This document shows, piece by piece, positions 13,240 to 22,853 of a stretch of 64,000 bases of DNA. Each line of letters opens with the position of its first letter. Positions within the stretch are counted from its first letter, which is position 1. The DNA is from Amphibalanus amphitrite (lineage: Eukaryota > Arthropoda > Thecostraca > Balanomorpha > Balanidae): NCBI RefSeq assembly GCF_019059575.1, contig NW_024881698.1:558001-622000 (forward strand), written 5' to 3'. A model generated the notes under the pieces. The model was not told the DNA's origin. It did no database searches and worked only from the letters and a program-made list of their open reading frames with translations. A program made the translations under genes and the position numbers.

Positions 13240-15393
13240 TCACACCTCTGGCGACAGCCGCAGAGACGGCGTCGGTCGGTGGCCGTACGTGGCCCGTCGC
13301 GGCATATCCGTTGTGGCACTAGGCTGAGCGCTGAGTGATGCCGGTGCATCGTCTACAGGGTCCATGTGCAGGCTCTGCTGGCTGCCCGGTGGGGCTGCTG
13401 GCGGGCTGAGCACAGGATGACGCTCGTCGAGTTCAATGGCTGGCTCACGAAGGTCTCGAGTAGCAGAAGCGGGTACAAAGCGGGGTAAGCGGTAGGCAGC
13501 CATGGAGCGAGGGCAGCAGTGTTTAATGCAGAAGCACATGCAGCAAGCGGCGAGAACGCTGATGATGATAATGAGTAGCCAAGTATAAGAGAATGCAGAT
13601 GGTGTATCGTCAATAACCTGTTCAAGGGGAAGGGCTTCGACACGATTGAAGTAGTCATCGGCTGGCATACCGTCTACGTGAAGCTTTGGTATAGACGAGA
13701 CGTTAGATTGCAGGGCCGTTGGAATAGCAGTGGCCCAGTGCGAACGCCAGATTGGGACCAGGGAAGAATCGTTGGAGATTGTGAACGTATCATCGAAATC
13801 AGGGAAGTCGAGGTGAGTCTCACTAGCATAGTAAGGAGGGAGATATAGAGAGTCGCTAGAGGCTGAGCATTCCATGGACAAGGTAAGAAGGCGAACAGGC
13901 GATGAAATGGATAGCGTGGTGCTATTGTACGGGCAGACGATAGTGATGGACAGAGGAGGGCGAGAAACTATTAGCCACGTGCCTCGGGAAAGGTAATGAG
14001 CTTTGGGAGCATCGTTCGTAGGGCGGACGATTGGAGCACAGAGACGAGAGATGGCCTGCTCGTCCCGACGGAAAAGAGCCACGACACACGAATCCGCATT
14101 TGCCGTGGAGTAAGCAGGTTCATGAAGGGGGCAGAACGGTTGCTTGATCAGAAGGCAGGCTTCGATCTCAGAGTCGACAGGCTGGATGTATTGCTGTCTG
14201 TTTTCTGATACAACCAGATAGCGGGGTTCGTTGGGAACATAGAGAAGGGAGATGTTATGGCTGTGAAGTGGGACCTGATAAGGGAAGAAGCGATAAACGT
14301 CAAACGCATGGAGCGTGTGGAGCAGTGGAACGTAGAAGAGGACGTGAAAAGCGTCATCGACTGGGATGAGCTTGGTTTTGACAATGCGAACATAGTCGCG
14401 AGTAGCCGAAGGCGGGAAAGGCAGCGCAAAATGTGCCGGGAGACTTTTGCTCACCTTACGAAGGACACGGTTGAGGTCACGTGAATGAATGAGGTCAGCG
14501 TGTAGGATTCCTACTTGAGCTAGAGCGAGTTTGCTAGAGAGCGACACCAACGAAGTATAAAGATGATTGAGACTCCTGGTAACTTGTCTTACATTCTCTG
14601 CAAGGTCGGCTACGCGGAGCGATACGGTGATGAGTGCCTCTGCATTGTCGGCGGCTCTGATCAGCTTCAAATGCGATGTGCTCATCGAGCTCATCGCTGA
14701 TTGTAGAGTACGGAGAGCTTTACGATTTTGAGTAGTGGCAACTCTAGTAGAATTAATGACATTAAGCGTGCCGTTAAAAGTATGAGCCATAGCAACCTCT
14801 TTGGCATTGATGAGCTGTACGTTATGATCCAGATGTTTGATTTCACTTTCTGTGGCAGTTCCAAACAAAGACGACATTACGCTTCCAATGCCATCAATGA
14901 GTCCTCGCTTAACACGCTTGGAGCGTCCAGTCCGACGGATAGAGTTAGCCGAGCGTGCAGAGCTTCGTGGCTCATGCATGGACAGTAGGTCACGAAATGT
15001 GTCGACAAGATGGTTCTCCTCTGTTTGCAGCTGACTAATGGAGTGGGACAGATGTTTGAGCGATACAGTCAGTGAAGCATGAGCAGGGTCAGCAGCGGTA
15101 GCATTAGTAGGCGGCGAGTGGTTGGCGAGCAGCGCTCTTGCAGTGCGGGAGAGCTCATTAGTAGCGTCATTGATTTTACGGACATCTTTGCGATAGGGTT
15201 TCATGCTTATTGACAGGGTGATTGCCCATGAACTATAGCTTGGGTAAGTCTTGCCTAGCGGTATAAAGAGATGTCCGGGGTCAGTAGGGGGAGCAGCGCA
15301 ATTGGCAATATTTAGCACGTTTGTTACCGTGAGCAGCATCAGCCATCGACACAGCATCGTTGTGACAGCCATGTTCTGAAACACAACGACCAT
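13240..15393 (-). CDS. env: Env, baculovirus F / errantivirus-type fusion glycoprotein
   Basis: 717 residues from the first ATG. The second ATG (residue 8, MAVTTMLCRW) directly precedes a signal-peptide-like stretch (to about residue 33). A furin-type site RSKRVKR (157-163) is followed by GLIDGIGSVMSSLFG, the typical start of the F1 subunit fusion peptide in gypsy Env and baculovirus F proteins. Several N-glycosylation sites follow. A membrane anchor lies at about 605-625 (WLLIIIISVLAACCMCF), then a Cys-rich juxtamembrane patch and a 90-residue proline-rich tail. The ORF is unbroken. It is in the same frame as pol, separated by TAA TAA. The sequence TTTCAG before the second ATG resembles a splice acceptor, and a spliced env mRNA is known for gypsy. 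The role would be membrane fusion and cell-to-cell transfer, inferred from family. Confidence 0.9.
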   Translation of the reverse strand: MVVVFQNMAVTTMLCRWLMLLTVTNVLNIANCAAPPTDPGHLFIPLGKTYPSYSSWAITLSISMKPYRKDVRKINDATNELSRTARALLANHSPPTNATAADPAHASLTVSLKHLSHSISQLQTEENHLVDTFRDLLSMHEPRSSARSANSIRRTGRSKRVKRGLIDGIGSVMSSLFGTATESEIKHLDHNVQLINAKEVAMAHTFNGTLNVINSTRVATTQNRKALRTLQSAMSSMSTSHLKLIRAADNAEALITVSLRVADLAENVRQVTRSLNHLYTSLVSLSSKLALAQVGILHADLIHSRDLNRVLRKVSKSLPAHFALPFPPSATRDYVRIVKTKLIPVDDAFHVLFYVPLLHTLHAFDVYRFFPYQVPLHSHNISLLYVPNEPRYLVVSENRQQYIQPVDSEIEACLLIKQPFCPLHEPAYSTANADSCVVALFRRDEQAISRLCAPIVRPTNDAPKAHYLSRGTWLIVSRPPLSITIVCPYNSTTLSISSPVRLLTLSMECSASSDSLYLPPYYASETHLDFPDFDDTFTISNDSSLVPIWRSHWATAIPTALQSNVSSIPKLHVDGMPADDYFNRVEALPLEQVIDDTPSAFSYTWLLIIIISVLAACCMCFCIKHCCPRSMAAYRLPRFVPASATRDLREPAIELDERHPVLSPPAAPPGSQQSLHMDPVDDAPASLSAQPSATTDMPRRATYGHRPTPSLRLSPEV

Positions 15394-15396
15394 TTA

Positions 15397-18300
15397 TTAC
15401 ATTGAGCTAATAAGAGCCATACTCAATGCATAAACTATAGACAAAAGGGCTTTCGGTATCCAACCTGATGATTCACTGCGATCGTGGTGAGTCATCTCTG
15501 CAAATGGCTGCTGAACTTCAACATCATTTGGACCGCTAGCTATCACTGCCAGGCAGTCAGTTCCCGGTTGGACCTTAGGCCTTTTGTCTGGCGGGCACTC
15601 ATCAAAACTGTCTTTTCGTTTCCTTACGTAAGGTCTCCGTACGTACTCATACCCTTCTAGAGGCTCGTTCGTTTGAGCTCGAGACCTGAGGTTGTATCCA
15701 TGTAGCCTCTGTGGTAACGGCGGCAACTGACCAAGCTCTCCACTGTCCGGTAACGGTGGGGAGATTACAGTGGGGTCACCTAATGCTACTGAAGGGTTCT
15801 CAGGGCGAGGACCGTTGCCCTCCTCCTGGATATCTGGAGTGCCCTCTCTTGATTCATCTGTGGGGTTTGGTGTGCTCATAGAGGCAAACCAAGGTTGATC
15901 ACCTAACGGTAACCTGGCCGCACGGAGCGGCTGCTGGCGAGTAGGCTCCTCTTCCGGACGGATACCTACCTGGAGGGGACGTTTCACTACATCGTAAACT
16001 CTATCCCAAACATCAGTTTCGTCCTTCCGACGTAGGTTCTCTGAATGTACTACCTTCGATTTGCCCGTTAACATGTTCTTAATGCAGTAGTTCTCAGGGC
16101 CTGATTTTGAAACTACTCGAAAATGGTTTTTCCATGGTAACGTGAATTTAGGAGTATCACCTGGTTGTACTGAAGGGTCAAAATAGTAAACAAGGTCACC
16201 GGGTGCAAAGTCTGAAGGGGTTGCGTTTTGTGCAATATGAGCTTTGTTTCGATCTCTAGCTTCCTGCATGTTTTCAACCACATGTGCGTAAGCATTATGC
16301 AAATGCTCGAACATGACTGGGACGTAGTCCTCGCCAAAGTACCGTAATCTAGGTTGCAGGAGCGTGTCGACTGGTAGAACGGGATCTCTACCATACATGA
16401 TAAAGTAGGGCGAGTATTTAGTAGACTCATTCTTGCTCACCCTGTAAGCGCCTAAACATGGTTGTAAAACTTCATCCCATTTTGTTTGATCTTCGCTAAT
16501 TTGTTTCCTAATCATGTCGTTCATGCACCTATGGAATCGCTCAGTCTTTCCGTTTGACTGGGGATGGTAGCTGGACGTTCTGACCCGTGCAATTCCTAAT
16601 TCGCGATTGACTAGGTCCAGGAGTGCATTGCAATATTCCGTACCTTGATCACTAATGATGGTTCGCGGGCAGCCATGCCTCGGGATAAATTCTTCTAAAA
16701 GTAATTTTGCAATGGTATTTGCCGACTTGTCCGGAATTGCCCATGCTTCTGGCCATCCGCTAAAGTGATCAACGATCGTGCACACATATTTGTTCCCTTT
16801 GTCTGAGACGGGAAATGGACCACACGTGTCTATACCGATGATTTCCATGGGAGCTGAAGGCATAGGCATGTCCTGCATTGGCCGTCTTTCTTTGTTGAGC
16901 CTTTTCCTGTTGCACGTGTCGCATGACGAGACATATTGCATGACGTCTTTCAGCATCGAGGGCCAATAATACGATTTGAGCACTTTGTCAGTCGTTTTCT
17001 CGATTCCCAAATGGCCTCCAAAATAACCGTCATGAGCGCTCTGAAGGACTATTTTCCTAAACTCAGGTGGCAAAACAAGTTGGAGTTTAGTAAGTGGGCG
17101 GGTTTTCGTGCTTTTCTCTATGTGATAAAGGAGTCCGTCGTCTAAACAATACCTCTGGCTATTTGGGTTGCTTTCATCGTTTGACTGAAGGTCCGATATA
17201 ATTTGTTTCAATTCTGGGTCGTTCCGTTGTGCTTTTCGTAAGGAATCTGCGTCGATACCGTGATAGTCTAGTGGTTTTTGGTTGACGTCATTTTCGTCTG
17301 CATCAATTTGTACCCGGTTGTCAACTACATTGACATCCATCGACCCTCCTTGCCAGTCGAGGTGCTCATTGTCGTTCAGTTCACCTGCTACTGGGGTATT
17401 GTGCAATCGCGACAGCATGTCGGCTGCTACGTTCTGAGGGCCGGAAATGTACTCGATTTTGCAACTGTATTCACCGAGGATAATAGCCCATCTTTGAATA
17501 CGAGGATTTTTCATTTCACTCGTGAACAGATGCTTGAGCGGCTTGTGATCTGTATAAACGGTTATGTCGGTACCAATGATAATCGGTCGGAGTTTTTCCA
17601 AACTATAAACGATAGCGAACGCCTCGCGTTCGATAGTAGGCCATTTGAGTTTTGGCTCCGAAAACTGGTGTGAAATGTATTGAATGACCCGATTTTGACC
17701 GTCATGCTCTTGCATCAAAACTGCGCCTAAGGCATACTGAGAAGCATCTGTGTACAGTTTGAAAGGTTTGGTTATGTTTGGGAAAGCCAAGATCGGGGCC
17801 TGGAGAAGTGCTTGTTTGATTGACTCGAATGCGCTTTGCGCTCCGGGCGTCCAGTGGAATCTGGCATGTTTCTTTGTCAGTGAATTTAAGGGTTTTGCTA
17901 ATTTACTGAAATTTGGAACAAACTTTCTGTAGTATGACGCCATGCCGAGGAAACTTCTGACATCTCGCACATTCTGGGGAGGTTGCATGTTTTGCATCGC
18001 TGAGACTTTTTGGGGGTCGACCGAAATTCCATCATTTGAAATGATATGACCTAAATAGTTGAGCTTGTCCTTGATGAATTCACATTTCGAAATTTTTAAT
18101 TTTAGGTTGGCTTTTCGCAGCCTGGCGAATACTTCATCTAGGTGCTTCAGATGATCCTCAAGTGTTTCACTGAATACTATGATGTCATCTACAAACGCTA
18201 GGGCAAAATGACGGATATCTCCTAGAACAGCATTCATGCAATTTTGAAAAACGGCTGGCGAACCAGAAAGACCAAAAGCCATCCGGTTATATTCGAAAAT

Positions 18301-19557
18301 GCCTGCATCTGTGCCAAAAGCAGTCTTTTCTTTGTCTTCTTCTCTGATAGGGATTTGCCAAAAACCTTGCTTCATATCCAGACAAGTGCGGAACTTTGAT
18401 TTTCCGAGCGCAAAGAATATATCGTCAGCCGACGGGATGCTTGCAGCTGGCCTGACCGTAATAGCATTCAATTTTCGAAAGTCTACACAAAGTCTGAGAG
18501 AGCCATCCTTTTTGGGGACCAACAGAACAGGTGACATCCACGGTGAATTGCTCCGGCGGATAACATTTGCAGCTAGCATGTCCTGAATTTGCTTTTCTAG
18601 CGCCTCTCGATAAGCGAGTGGCGGTCGCCTTGGGGCCTGGTATGTTGGCGGATGATCTTGCGTATTGATCCTCATTTCTGTCACGTTGGTCATGGTCAAT
18701 TCTGTGTCTTTTTCGACAAATATATCCATGTTACCAAGTAGAAGCGTTTTCAATTGGTCTCTTTGATCGTCTGGGATGTGATCTAACTTGAATGAACGAA
18801 TTTTATCCTCTGAGCTTTCTTTCACGTTCTCCTCTGATTTCGCTATTGATGAAATATTTGGTTCAAGTTCTGAATCGGCAATTTTTGTAGCTACTCCAAT
18901 AACTTGTCCTTTTCTGAAATGCAAATACCGACCCGTTTCGTTCACAATTGCCCAGGGGATATGGCGGTTTTTCGAGAGCTTGACAACGGCGTTTGGTAGC
19001 AGAATACCTGGTTCGTTTTCGAAACACGGAGACGAGGGGAGCTGAGTAACGACGAAGCCTTCACCTGGTTTATTTTTCTTTGTGACCGCACATTTCACCT
19101 GCAAGTCCGAACGAGGGAAGACGTCTACGTCCTCCGCGAGTCTCACTAAATTTGTTTCTTTAGCACTCTTTCCTTGTTTCGTTTTGAGCGGGTACACATA
19201 CCTTCCGATGATCATGGTTTGGTTCTCAAAGTCTAGCAGCGCTTTCCTAACATTCAAGAAATCGATACCCAAAATCATATCATGGTTGAAGCCGTCTACT
19301 ACAACAAAATCATGATACATGCGCACCTTTCCAAGAGTGATTCGTATTTTGACTGATCTGGTCGGTTTCAGTTTGTGTCCAGAGGCTGACACGAGGGTAA
19401 CTTTTTGTTTTTCAGCTGGTCTCACCAGCGACGGTTCCAGTAATTCCACAAATTTTTCACTAACGAGCGAGAGCTGCGAGCCGGTATCCAAAAGTGTATG
19501 AAAGGGGTGCGTCCCAATAGAAATGTCAACATACGGGCAGTTCTCGTTAATTTTCAA
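15397..19557 (-). CDS. pol: Ty3/gypsy Pol: protease, RT, RNase H, integrase
   Basis: 1,386 residues counted from a TTG codon; the true N-terminus comes from -1 frameshifting out of gag, and the frame is open back through the gag stop. Domains by residue: aspartic protease DTGS (24-27); RT with KKDGSLRLCVDFRKLN (349-364) and FVDD (455-458); RNase H LYTDAS (601-606) and TDHKPL (669-674); integrase HHCC zinc site (H843 to C882) and DD35E catalytic core D910, D970, E1006. All catalytic residues are present and there is no internal stop. The last 200 residues are basic and proline-rich, as in many gypsy integrase tails. Product: a polyprotein that makes cDNA and inserts it in the genome, giving the 4-bp target duplication seen. 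Completeness and near-identical LTRs suggest it may still be active. Confidence 0.95.
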   Translation of the reverse strand: MKINENCPYVDISIGTHPFHTLLDTGSQLSLVSEKFVELLEPSLVRPAEKQKVTLVSASGHKLKPTRSVKIRITLGKVRMYHDFVVVDGFNHDMILGIDFLNVRKALLDFENQTMIIGRYVYPLKTKQGKSAKETNLVRLAEDVDVFPRSDLQVKCAVTKKNKPGEGFVVTQLPSSPCFENEPGILLPNAVVKLSKNRHIPWAIVNETGRYLHFRKGQVIGVATKIADSELEPNISSIAKSEENVKESSEDKIRSFKLDHIPDDQRDQLKTLLLGNMDIFVEKDTELTMTNVTEMRINTQDHPPTYQAPRRPPLAYREALEKQIQDMLAANVIRRSNSPWMSPVLLVPKKDGSLRLCVDFRKLNAITVRPAASIPSADDIFFALGKSKFRTCLDMKQGFWQIPIREEDKEKTAFGTDAGIFEYNRMAFGLSGSPAVFQNCMNAVLGDIRHFALAFVDDIIVFSETLEDHLKHLDEVFARLRKANLKLKISKCEFIKDKLNYLGHIISNDGISVDPQKVSAMQNMQPPQNVRDVRSFLGMASYYRKFVPNFSKLAKPLNSLTKKHARFHWTPGAQSAFESIKQALLQAPILAFPNITKPFKLYTDASQYALGAVLMQEHDGQNRVIQYISHQFSEPKLKWPTIEREAFAIVYSLEKLRPIIIGTDITVYTDHKPLKHLFTSEMKNPRIQRWAIILGEYSCKIEYISGPQNVAADMLSRLHNTPVAGELNDNEHLDWQGGSMDVNVVDNRVQIDADENDVNQKPLDYHGIDADSLRKAQRNDPELKQIISDLQSNDESNPNSQRYCLDDGLLYHIEKSTKTRPLTKLQLVLPPEFRKIVLQSAHDGYFGGHLGIEKTTDKVLKSYYWPSMLKDVMQYVSSCDTCNRKRLNKERRPMQDMPMPSAPMEIIGIDTCGPFPVSDKGNKYVCTIVDHFSGWPEAWAIPDKSANTIAKLLLEEFIPRHGCPRTIISDQGTEYCNALLDLVNRELGIARVRTSSYHPQSNGKTERFHRCMNDMIRKQISEDQTKWDEVLQPCLGAYRVSKNESTKYSPYFIMYGRDPVLPVDTLLQPRLRYFGEDYVPVMFEHLHNAYAHVVENMQEARDRNKAHIAQNATPSDFAPGDLVYYFDPSVQPGDTPKFTLPWKNHFRVVSKSGPENYCIKNMLTGKSKVVHSENLRRKDETDVWDRVYDVVKRPLQVGIRPEEEPTRQQPLRAARLPLGDQPWFASMSTPNPTDESREGTPDIQEEGNGPRPENPSVALGDPTVISPPLPDSGELGQLPPLPQRLHGYNLRSRAQTNEPLEGYEYVRRPYVRKRKDSFDECPPDKRPKVQPGTDCLAVIASGPNDVEVQQPFAEMTHHDRSESSGWIPKALLSIVYALSMALISSM

Positions 19558-19604
19558 AATTTGTGCGGTCTCTGTACCGCCTGTCGCTGAATCAGTGTGA
19601 GGCT

Positions 19605-20732
19605 TTACATGTTTCCCGGCTGCGGTTGACCTCTGCTTGGCCTACCTTGCTGTTGGTTTTGCGGTTGGTTTTGCGGACGCTGGACAGAAGCGTTCGCTGC
19701 CTGTCGCTTAAAACAGATACGTTGTACATGGCCTATTAGGCCGCAGTAGTAGCAGATCGGCCGGTGATCGGACGTCCATTGATATACCGGTTTGGGCCTA
19801 GAGTTCTGTCTAAAATTACCAGGGTTCTGACGCTGTTGGCCCGGCTGAGTGGGCTGTCGTTGGAAGAACTGACCCGGGGGCGGTTGATTGACCGGTGGTG
19901 GGTAGCTCTGATAAGCGCTCGGTTGTTGATAGCTTTGATGGACCTGTGGTCTGACTTTGAAGGAATCATCACTGCGCCTGACTAGAACTTCTAGTAGATC
20001 TCTGACCTCAGACAGGTCGCTATTTTGCGCAGGGGGCTCGAGAGCAGGTGTCACAGCACTGCAGTCCATTGGTTCTGGTTTTCCTTTCGAGTGATCTCGG
20101 TAAGTAGCTAGTTCTGTCATCAGTTTAATCTGGTCCATGGCTATGTGATATGCTTCTGTCGGGCTTTTAGGTCGGCGGGTCGCTATGCGTTCTTGTAATT
20201 TTCTGTCTGTGATTCCGTTGATGAAAGTCCTAGTAATTGCCTCTACGACACTGGATTCATCTATCTTTTCCTTGTAGGCCTGCCGGGAGAGCGCCTGAAG
20301 TCGCTCTGCATAGTGAGGTATTGATTCATTCGGCCTCTGCACGAAAGTCTGCAGTTTCTGTTTCGCTGTATCCGCGTCGTCTAGGTAGTGGTAACGTTGG
20401 GTCATGAGAGCTTTGAATCGTGCCCAAGAATCAATAGACGGAGACACCTCGTGGAAGTAATCAAGAGCTGTGCCTTTAAGTGTTTGACTAGCAGCCCAAA
20501 GAGTTTGTTCCTCATCGCCTTTTAGCGCCATGTGCAAGTTGTCCATTTCAGCTAGCCATTTGGTAAAATGCTCACCACTTGTGCCATCAAAATGATGTTT
20601 CCCCGACACCGACTGGTTAGTCATAAGTTGGTTCTTTAGAACACCGAAACCTTGCATCATTGCATTGATCATTTGGCTTGAGGAAGCAGAAGCGGGAGCA
20701 TGCGAGCGAGACGATTCGTTTTGAGCCATCAT
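19605..20732 (-). CDS. gag: Gag of the env-bearing element
   Basis: 375 residues starting ATG ATG at 20,732. Residues about 45-200 form a retrotransposon-gag capsid domain (HFDGTSGEHFTKWLAEMDNL, YFHEVSPSIDSWARFKALM, YAERLQALSRQAYKEK). A single CCHC knuckle CYYCGLIGHVQRIC lies at about 327-340. The tail is very rich in Pro and Gln. It forms particles and binds the genomic RNA. It ends at TAA 19,605-19,607, four codons after a frameshift heptamer. The region upstream to the LTR (20,733-21,528) is untranslated leader with no other frame of note. Confidence 0.92.
   Translation of the reverse strand: MMAQNESSRSHAPASASSSQMINAMMQGFGVLKNQLMTNQSVSGKHHFDGTSGEHFTKWLAEMDNLHMALKGDEEQTLWAASQTLKGTALDYFHEVSPSIDSWARFKALMTQRYHYLDDADTAKQKLQTFVQRPNESIPHYAERLQALSRQAYKEKIDESSVVEAITRTFINGITDRKLQERIATRRPKSPTEAYHIAMDQIKLMTELATYRDHSKGKPEPMDCSAVTPALEPPAQNSDLSEVRDLLEVLVRRSDDSFKVRPQVHQSYQQPSAYQSYPPPVNQPPPGQFFQRQPTQPGQQRQNPGNFRQNSRPKPVYQWTSDHRPICYYCGLIGHVQRICFKRQAANASVQRPQNQPQNQQQGRPSRGQPQPGNM
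19611..19617 (-). promoter_or_regulatory. -1 ribosomal frameshift heptamer G GGA AAC
   Basis: The gag frame reads CCG GGA AAC ATG TAA, so GGGAAAC sits exactly in the X XXY YYZ phase, with the gag stop 3 bases beyond it. The -1 frame runs straight into pol without a stop. GGGAAAC is an established retroviral slippery site (for example at the gag-pro junction of Mason-Pfizer monkey virus). I did not model a downstream stem or pseudoknot. Confidence 0.8.
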
Positions 20733-21528
20733 TGAAGCGACAAGGAGCCAGAAATATCAAAAGCTAAAATGGGTATTTAGTATTTACGTTACGTTGATAT
20801 TAACAGAAAACAAAACAAAATCAAATGCCACTCGGGAGATGTCGAGACGTACCTTTGATGGCGTCACCGAAGATGGGTTGTTCACTCGTTAACTATCACT
20901 CCACTATCACTTTCACTACGCGCCGCGGGGCGGATTGTTTCGATTACGCGCGAGAGTCTGTTGTAGCGCTGAGCGGGCGTTGAACGCCTTTGAAGCCACT
21001 CGATGAAGATGCCTCGCAGAATAGCGTCAGTTGACCTCTCTGATGACGTCAGTTGACCTCGTTGGAGAGCGCGAGTTGAACTCTCTTTCCTGTTAAACTT
21101 TGTCTCGATGACGAGAGACGGTCGGTTTGAGTTATCAGCGGCTTAGATCGAGCGCTGGTTGAGATGGCTGCCGTATAACTCGGGCAGATCGGGCCTGACT
21201 GGTACAGTTCGATTTCAGGGCCCTTTATGACTGGTACTTGTACGGGTACTTGTACCTTGAGCTGGCACTGATTAAGATAAACGGTGCCGAGCTTTGGCGT
21301 ACTCACTTTCGGAGCGCTATTGTTCAGCGGCTCACAGTGAAGTGTCGGCAGATGTAGTAGCCGTGAGAGCTGGCTGGTAGCAGCTGGAGCGCAGTAGTGT
21401 TGAATAGGTGCTCGTCAGCGGCAGAGTTCGTCAGCGACAGAGTTCGTCAGCGGCAGAGTTCGGACTGAAGAGTCGGCGCACGAAGAAGGAGATGGAAGTG
21501 AGAAGACGGCTTCTTCGGCAGGTTCGAT

Positions 21529-21546
21529 CCGACGTCAGCGGCACCA
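21529..21546 (-). other. tRNA primer-binding site
   Basis: One base inside the 5' LTR, the minus strand reads TGGTGCCGCTGACGTCGG. The TGG start is complementary to a tRNA CCA end. On the plus strand the sequence resembles the 3' end of a tRNA, with a T-loop-like GGTTCGATCC before it. The spacing is one base off for a true tRNA and I could not name the primer tRNA. Confidence 0.65.
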
Positions 21547-21547
21547 A

Positions 21548-22453
21548 TGTAACACGGCGGTTTCTCGTGCCCAGGGCGGGGCGCGCCGGTGTTGTTGTCA
21601 GCCCTTGCTAGAAGAGATGCTCTGCCGGTCCAGGTGTATTGTTTCACGAGCACAACACAGCGAGATGGTCAGCTACGGTGTCGGTCGAGACCGATGCAGA
21701 AACACGTCCGGCGTGGTCTGAGGCTGGGGGTCTTCCCTACACAAGCACGCGGAGCAGATGGTATGTGTCCAGCGGCTGTGGAGCTCGGAGGTCTCCTCGA
21801 GCGAGAGAGAGAGCACGTCCGACGCCGATGATGGCTCTGGGTCTTCTGCCAGTCCCCCCCGATCGGGTGACTTTAGCAGAACTATCCTACTCTAAGGGCG
21901 GTGGCCCTCTAACCCTGCGTGGCGACTTACTATTGGCCGTTCCATATATGGTTGCACAGTTGCGATTGGTCATCACCACGTCGTACGATCGAGAATCATG
22001 CGTCACGTGAGTGAGAGCGTCACACGCTGGTCTCGTGGTCCTAAGTGCATCCGGCTACGCAACGTTGCAAAGACAGCAGACGGCACTTAGCAGGCAGCGG
22101 CTGACTCCTAGGTATAGAGTCTCTAGAGCGCGTTTGACAGAAGACAGACTAAAAGCTGACGTTTGTAGATAACACACCGGCGGCGCGGCGCAGAGTGCTG
22201 GAGACGATGAGTCACGATCATGAATAAACTATGACGCGTCGTCGGCCGGCCGCGGGGTCAGCTGCAGTGGGCTGAGCGCGAGCGGAGAGCGGTAAAGGTA
22301 ATGAGCGTTGAAAATGCGAAATTGAAATATAGCCACCACGCAGGTATAATTAGACTACGAACTAATTAAGCCTAAACCCATAAAAATATAAGCAGCAATG
22401 AAATGCAAGGCGACGGCGATAAACAATGACACAACAATGACACGCACTTTACA
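21548..22453 (-). repeat. 5' LTR (906 bp)
   Basis: Partner of 11,862-12,767. Same TG...CA ends, same CCATATATGG palindrome and AT-rich promoter-like region, with one substitution seen over the full length. On the minus strand, transcription of the element would start here. Confidence 0.97.
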
Positions 22454-22853
22454 GCTTCAAGCCGAAGTGGACGTTGGTGTTGTATTGCTTCTACGGCGGT
22501 TCTCCCTGGTGCAGTGTTAGTGGGGCTACGGGTACTCCATCCAGTCCAGCTTCCTCGCACACCCACTTCCCCACTCGTCGGAAACAGGGTCGATGCTGGA
22601 GGCCAGCAACGTCCTCATCTGGCGGCGACGGCGCCGGCACTTCCACCTCCTGGGCTTCCTGTTTCTTCCGCATCCAATGGAGGTGGGCTCTGTACTGCAG
22701 TCTAGGTGGCGGTGTCTTATCAATGAGCTTCCGAGCGGGATCGTCCGGAGGGAGTCGCGTCAGGCGTCCATACTCCCGGCCTGCCAGCTCCTTGGCCCGT
22801 ACTGCCAGCTCCGGCTCTCCCTTCTCCAGCAGCCGCATGCTGGTACTATTCAA
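22454..22853 (-). pseudogene. LINE ORF2, linker between RT and RNase H (5' part)
   Basis: Continuation of the LINE at 10,911-11,861, separated from it by the LTR element. The frame reads RLLEKGEPELAVRAKELAGR ... VCEEAGLDGVPVAPLTLHQGEPP, then a stop (TAG at 22,488-22,490 where related LINEs usually have Trp), then KQYNTNVHFGLKL running into the GCTT duplication and on into KPTKRTDPPELRKAATLEAL at 11,86x. The stop shows the LINE was already decaying or has decayed since. No RT domain remains upstream; the sequence beyond 22,853 does not continue it convincingly. Confidence 0.7.

Larger units (their letters stand above)
11862..22453 (-). mobile_element. complete env-bearing gypsy/errantivirus-like LTR retrotransposon
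   Basis: 10,592 bp, minus strand. It consists of 5' LTR (21,548-22,453), primer site, gag, pol, env, purine tract and 3' LTR (11,862-12,767). It is flanked by a 4-bp target duplication GCTT (11,858-11,861 and 22,454-22,457). LTRs begin TG and end CA. The two 906-bp LTRs differ at one position (GACAT at about 12,389 against GACAG at about 22,075), so the insertion is recent. All three coding frames are open from end to end with catalytic residues in place. Gag and pol are joined by a canonical -1 slippery site, and env follows pol after tandem stops. The layout matches gypsy-type errantiviruses: Ty3 pol plus a baculovirus-F-like envelope. It sits inside an older LINE. Confidence 0.95.
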
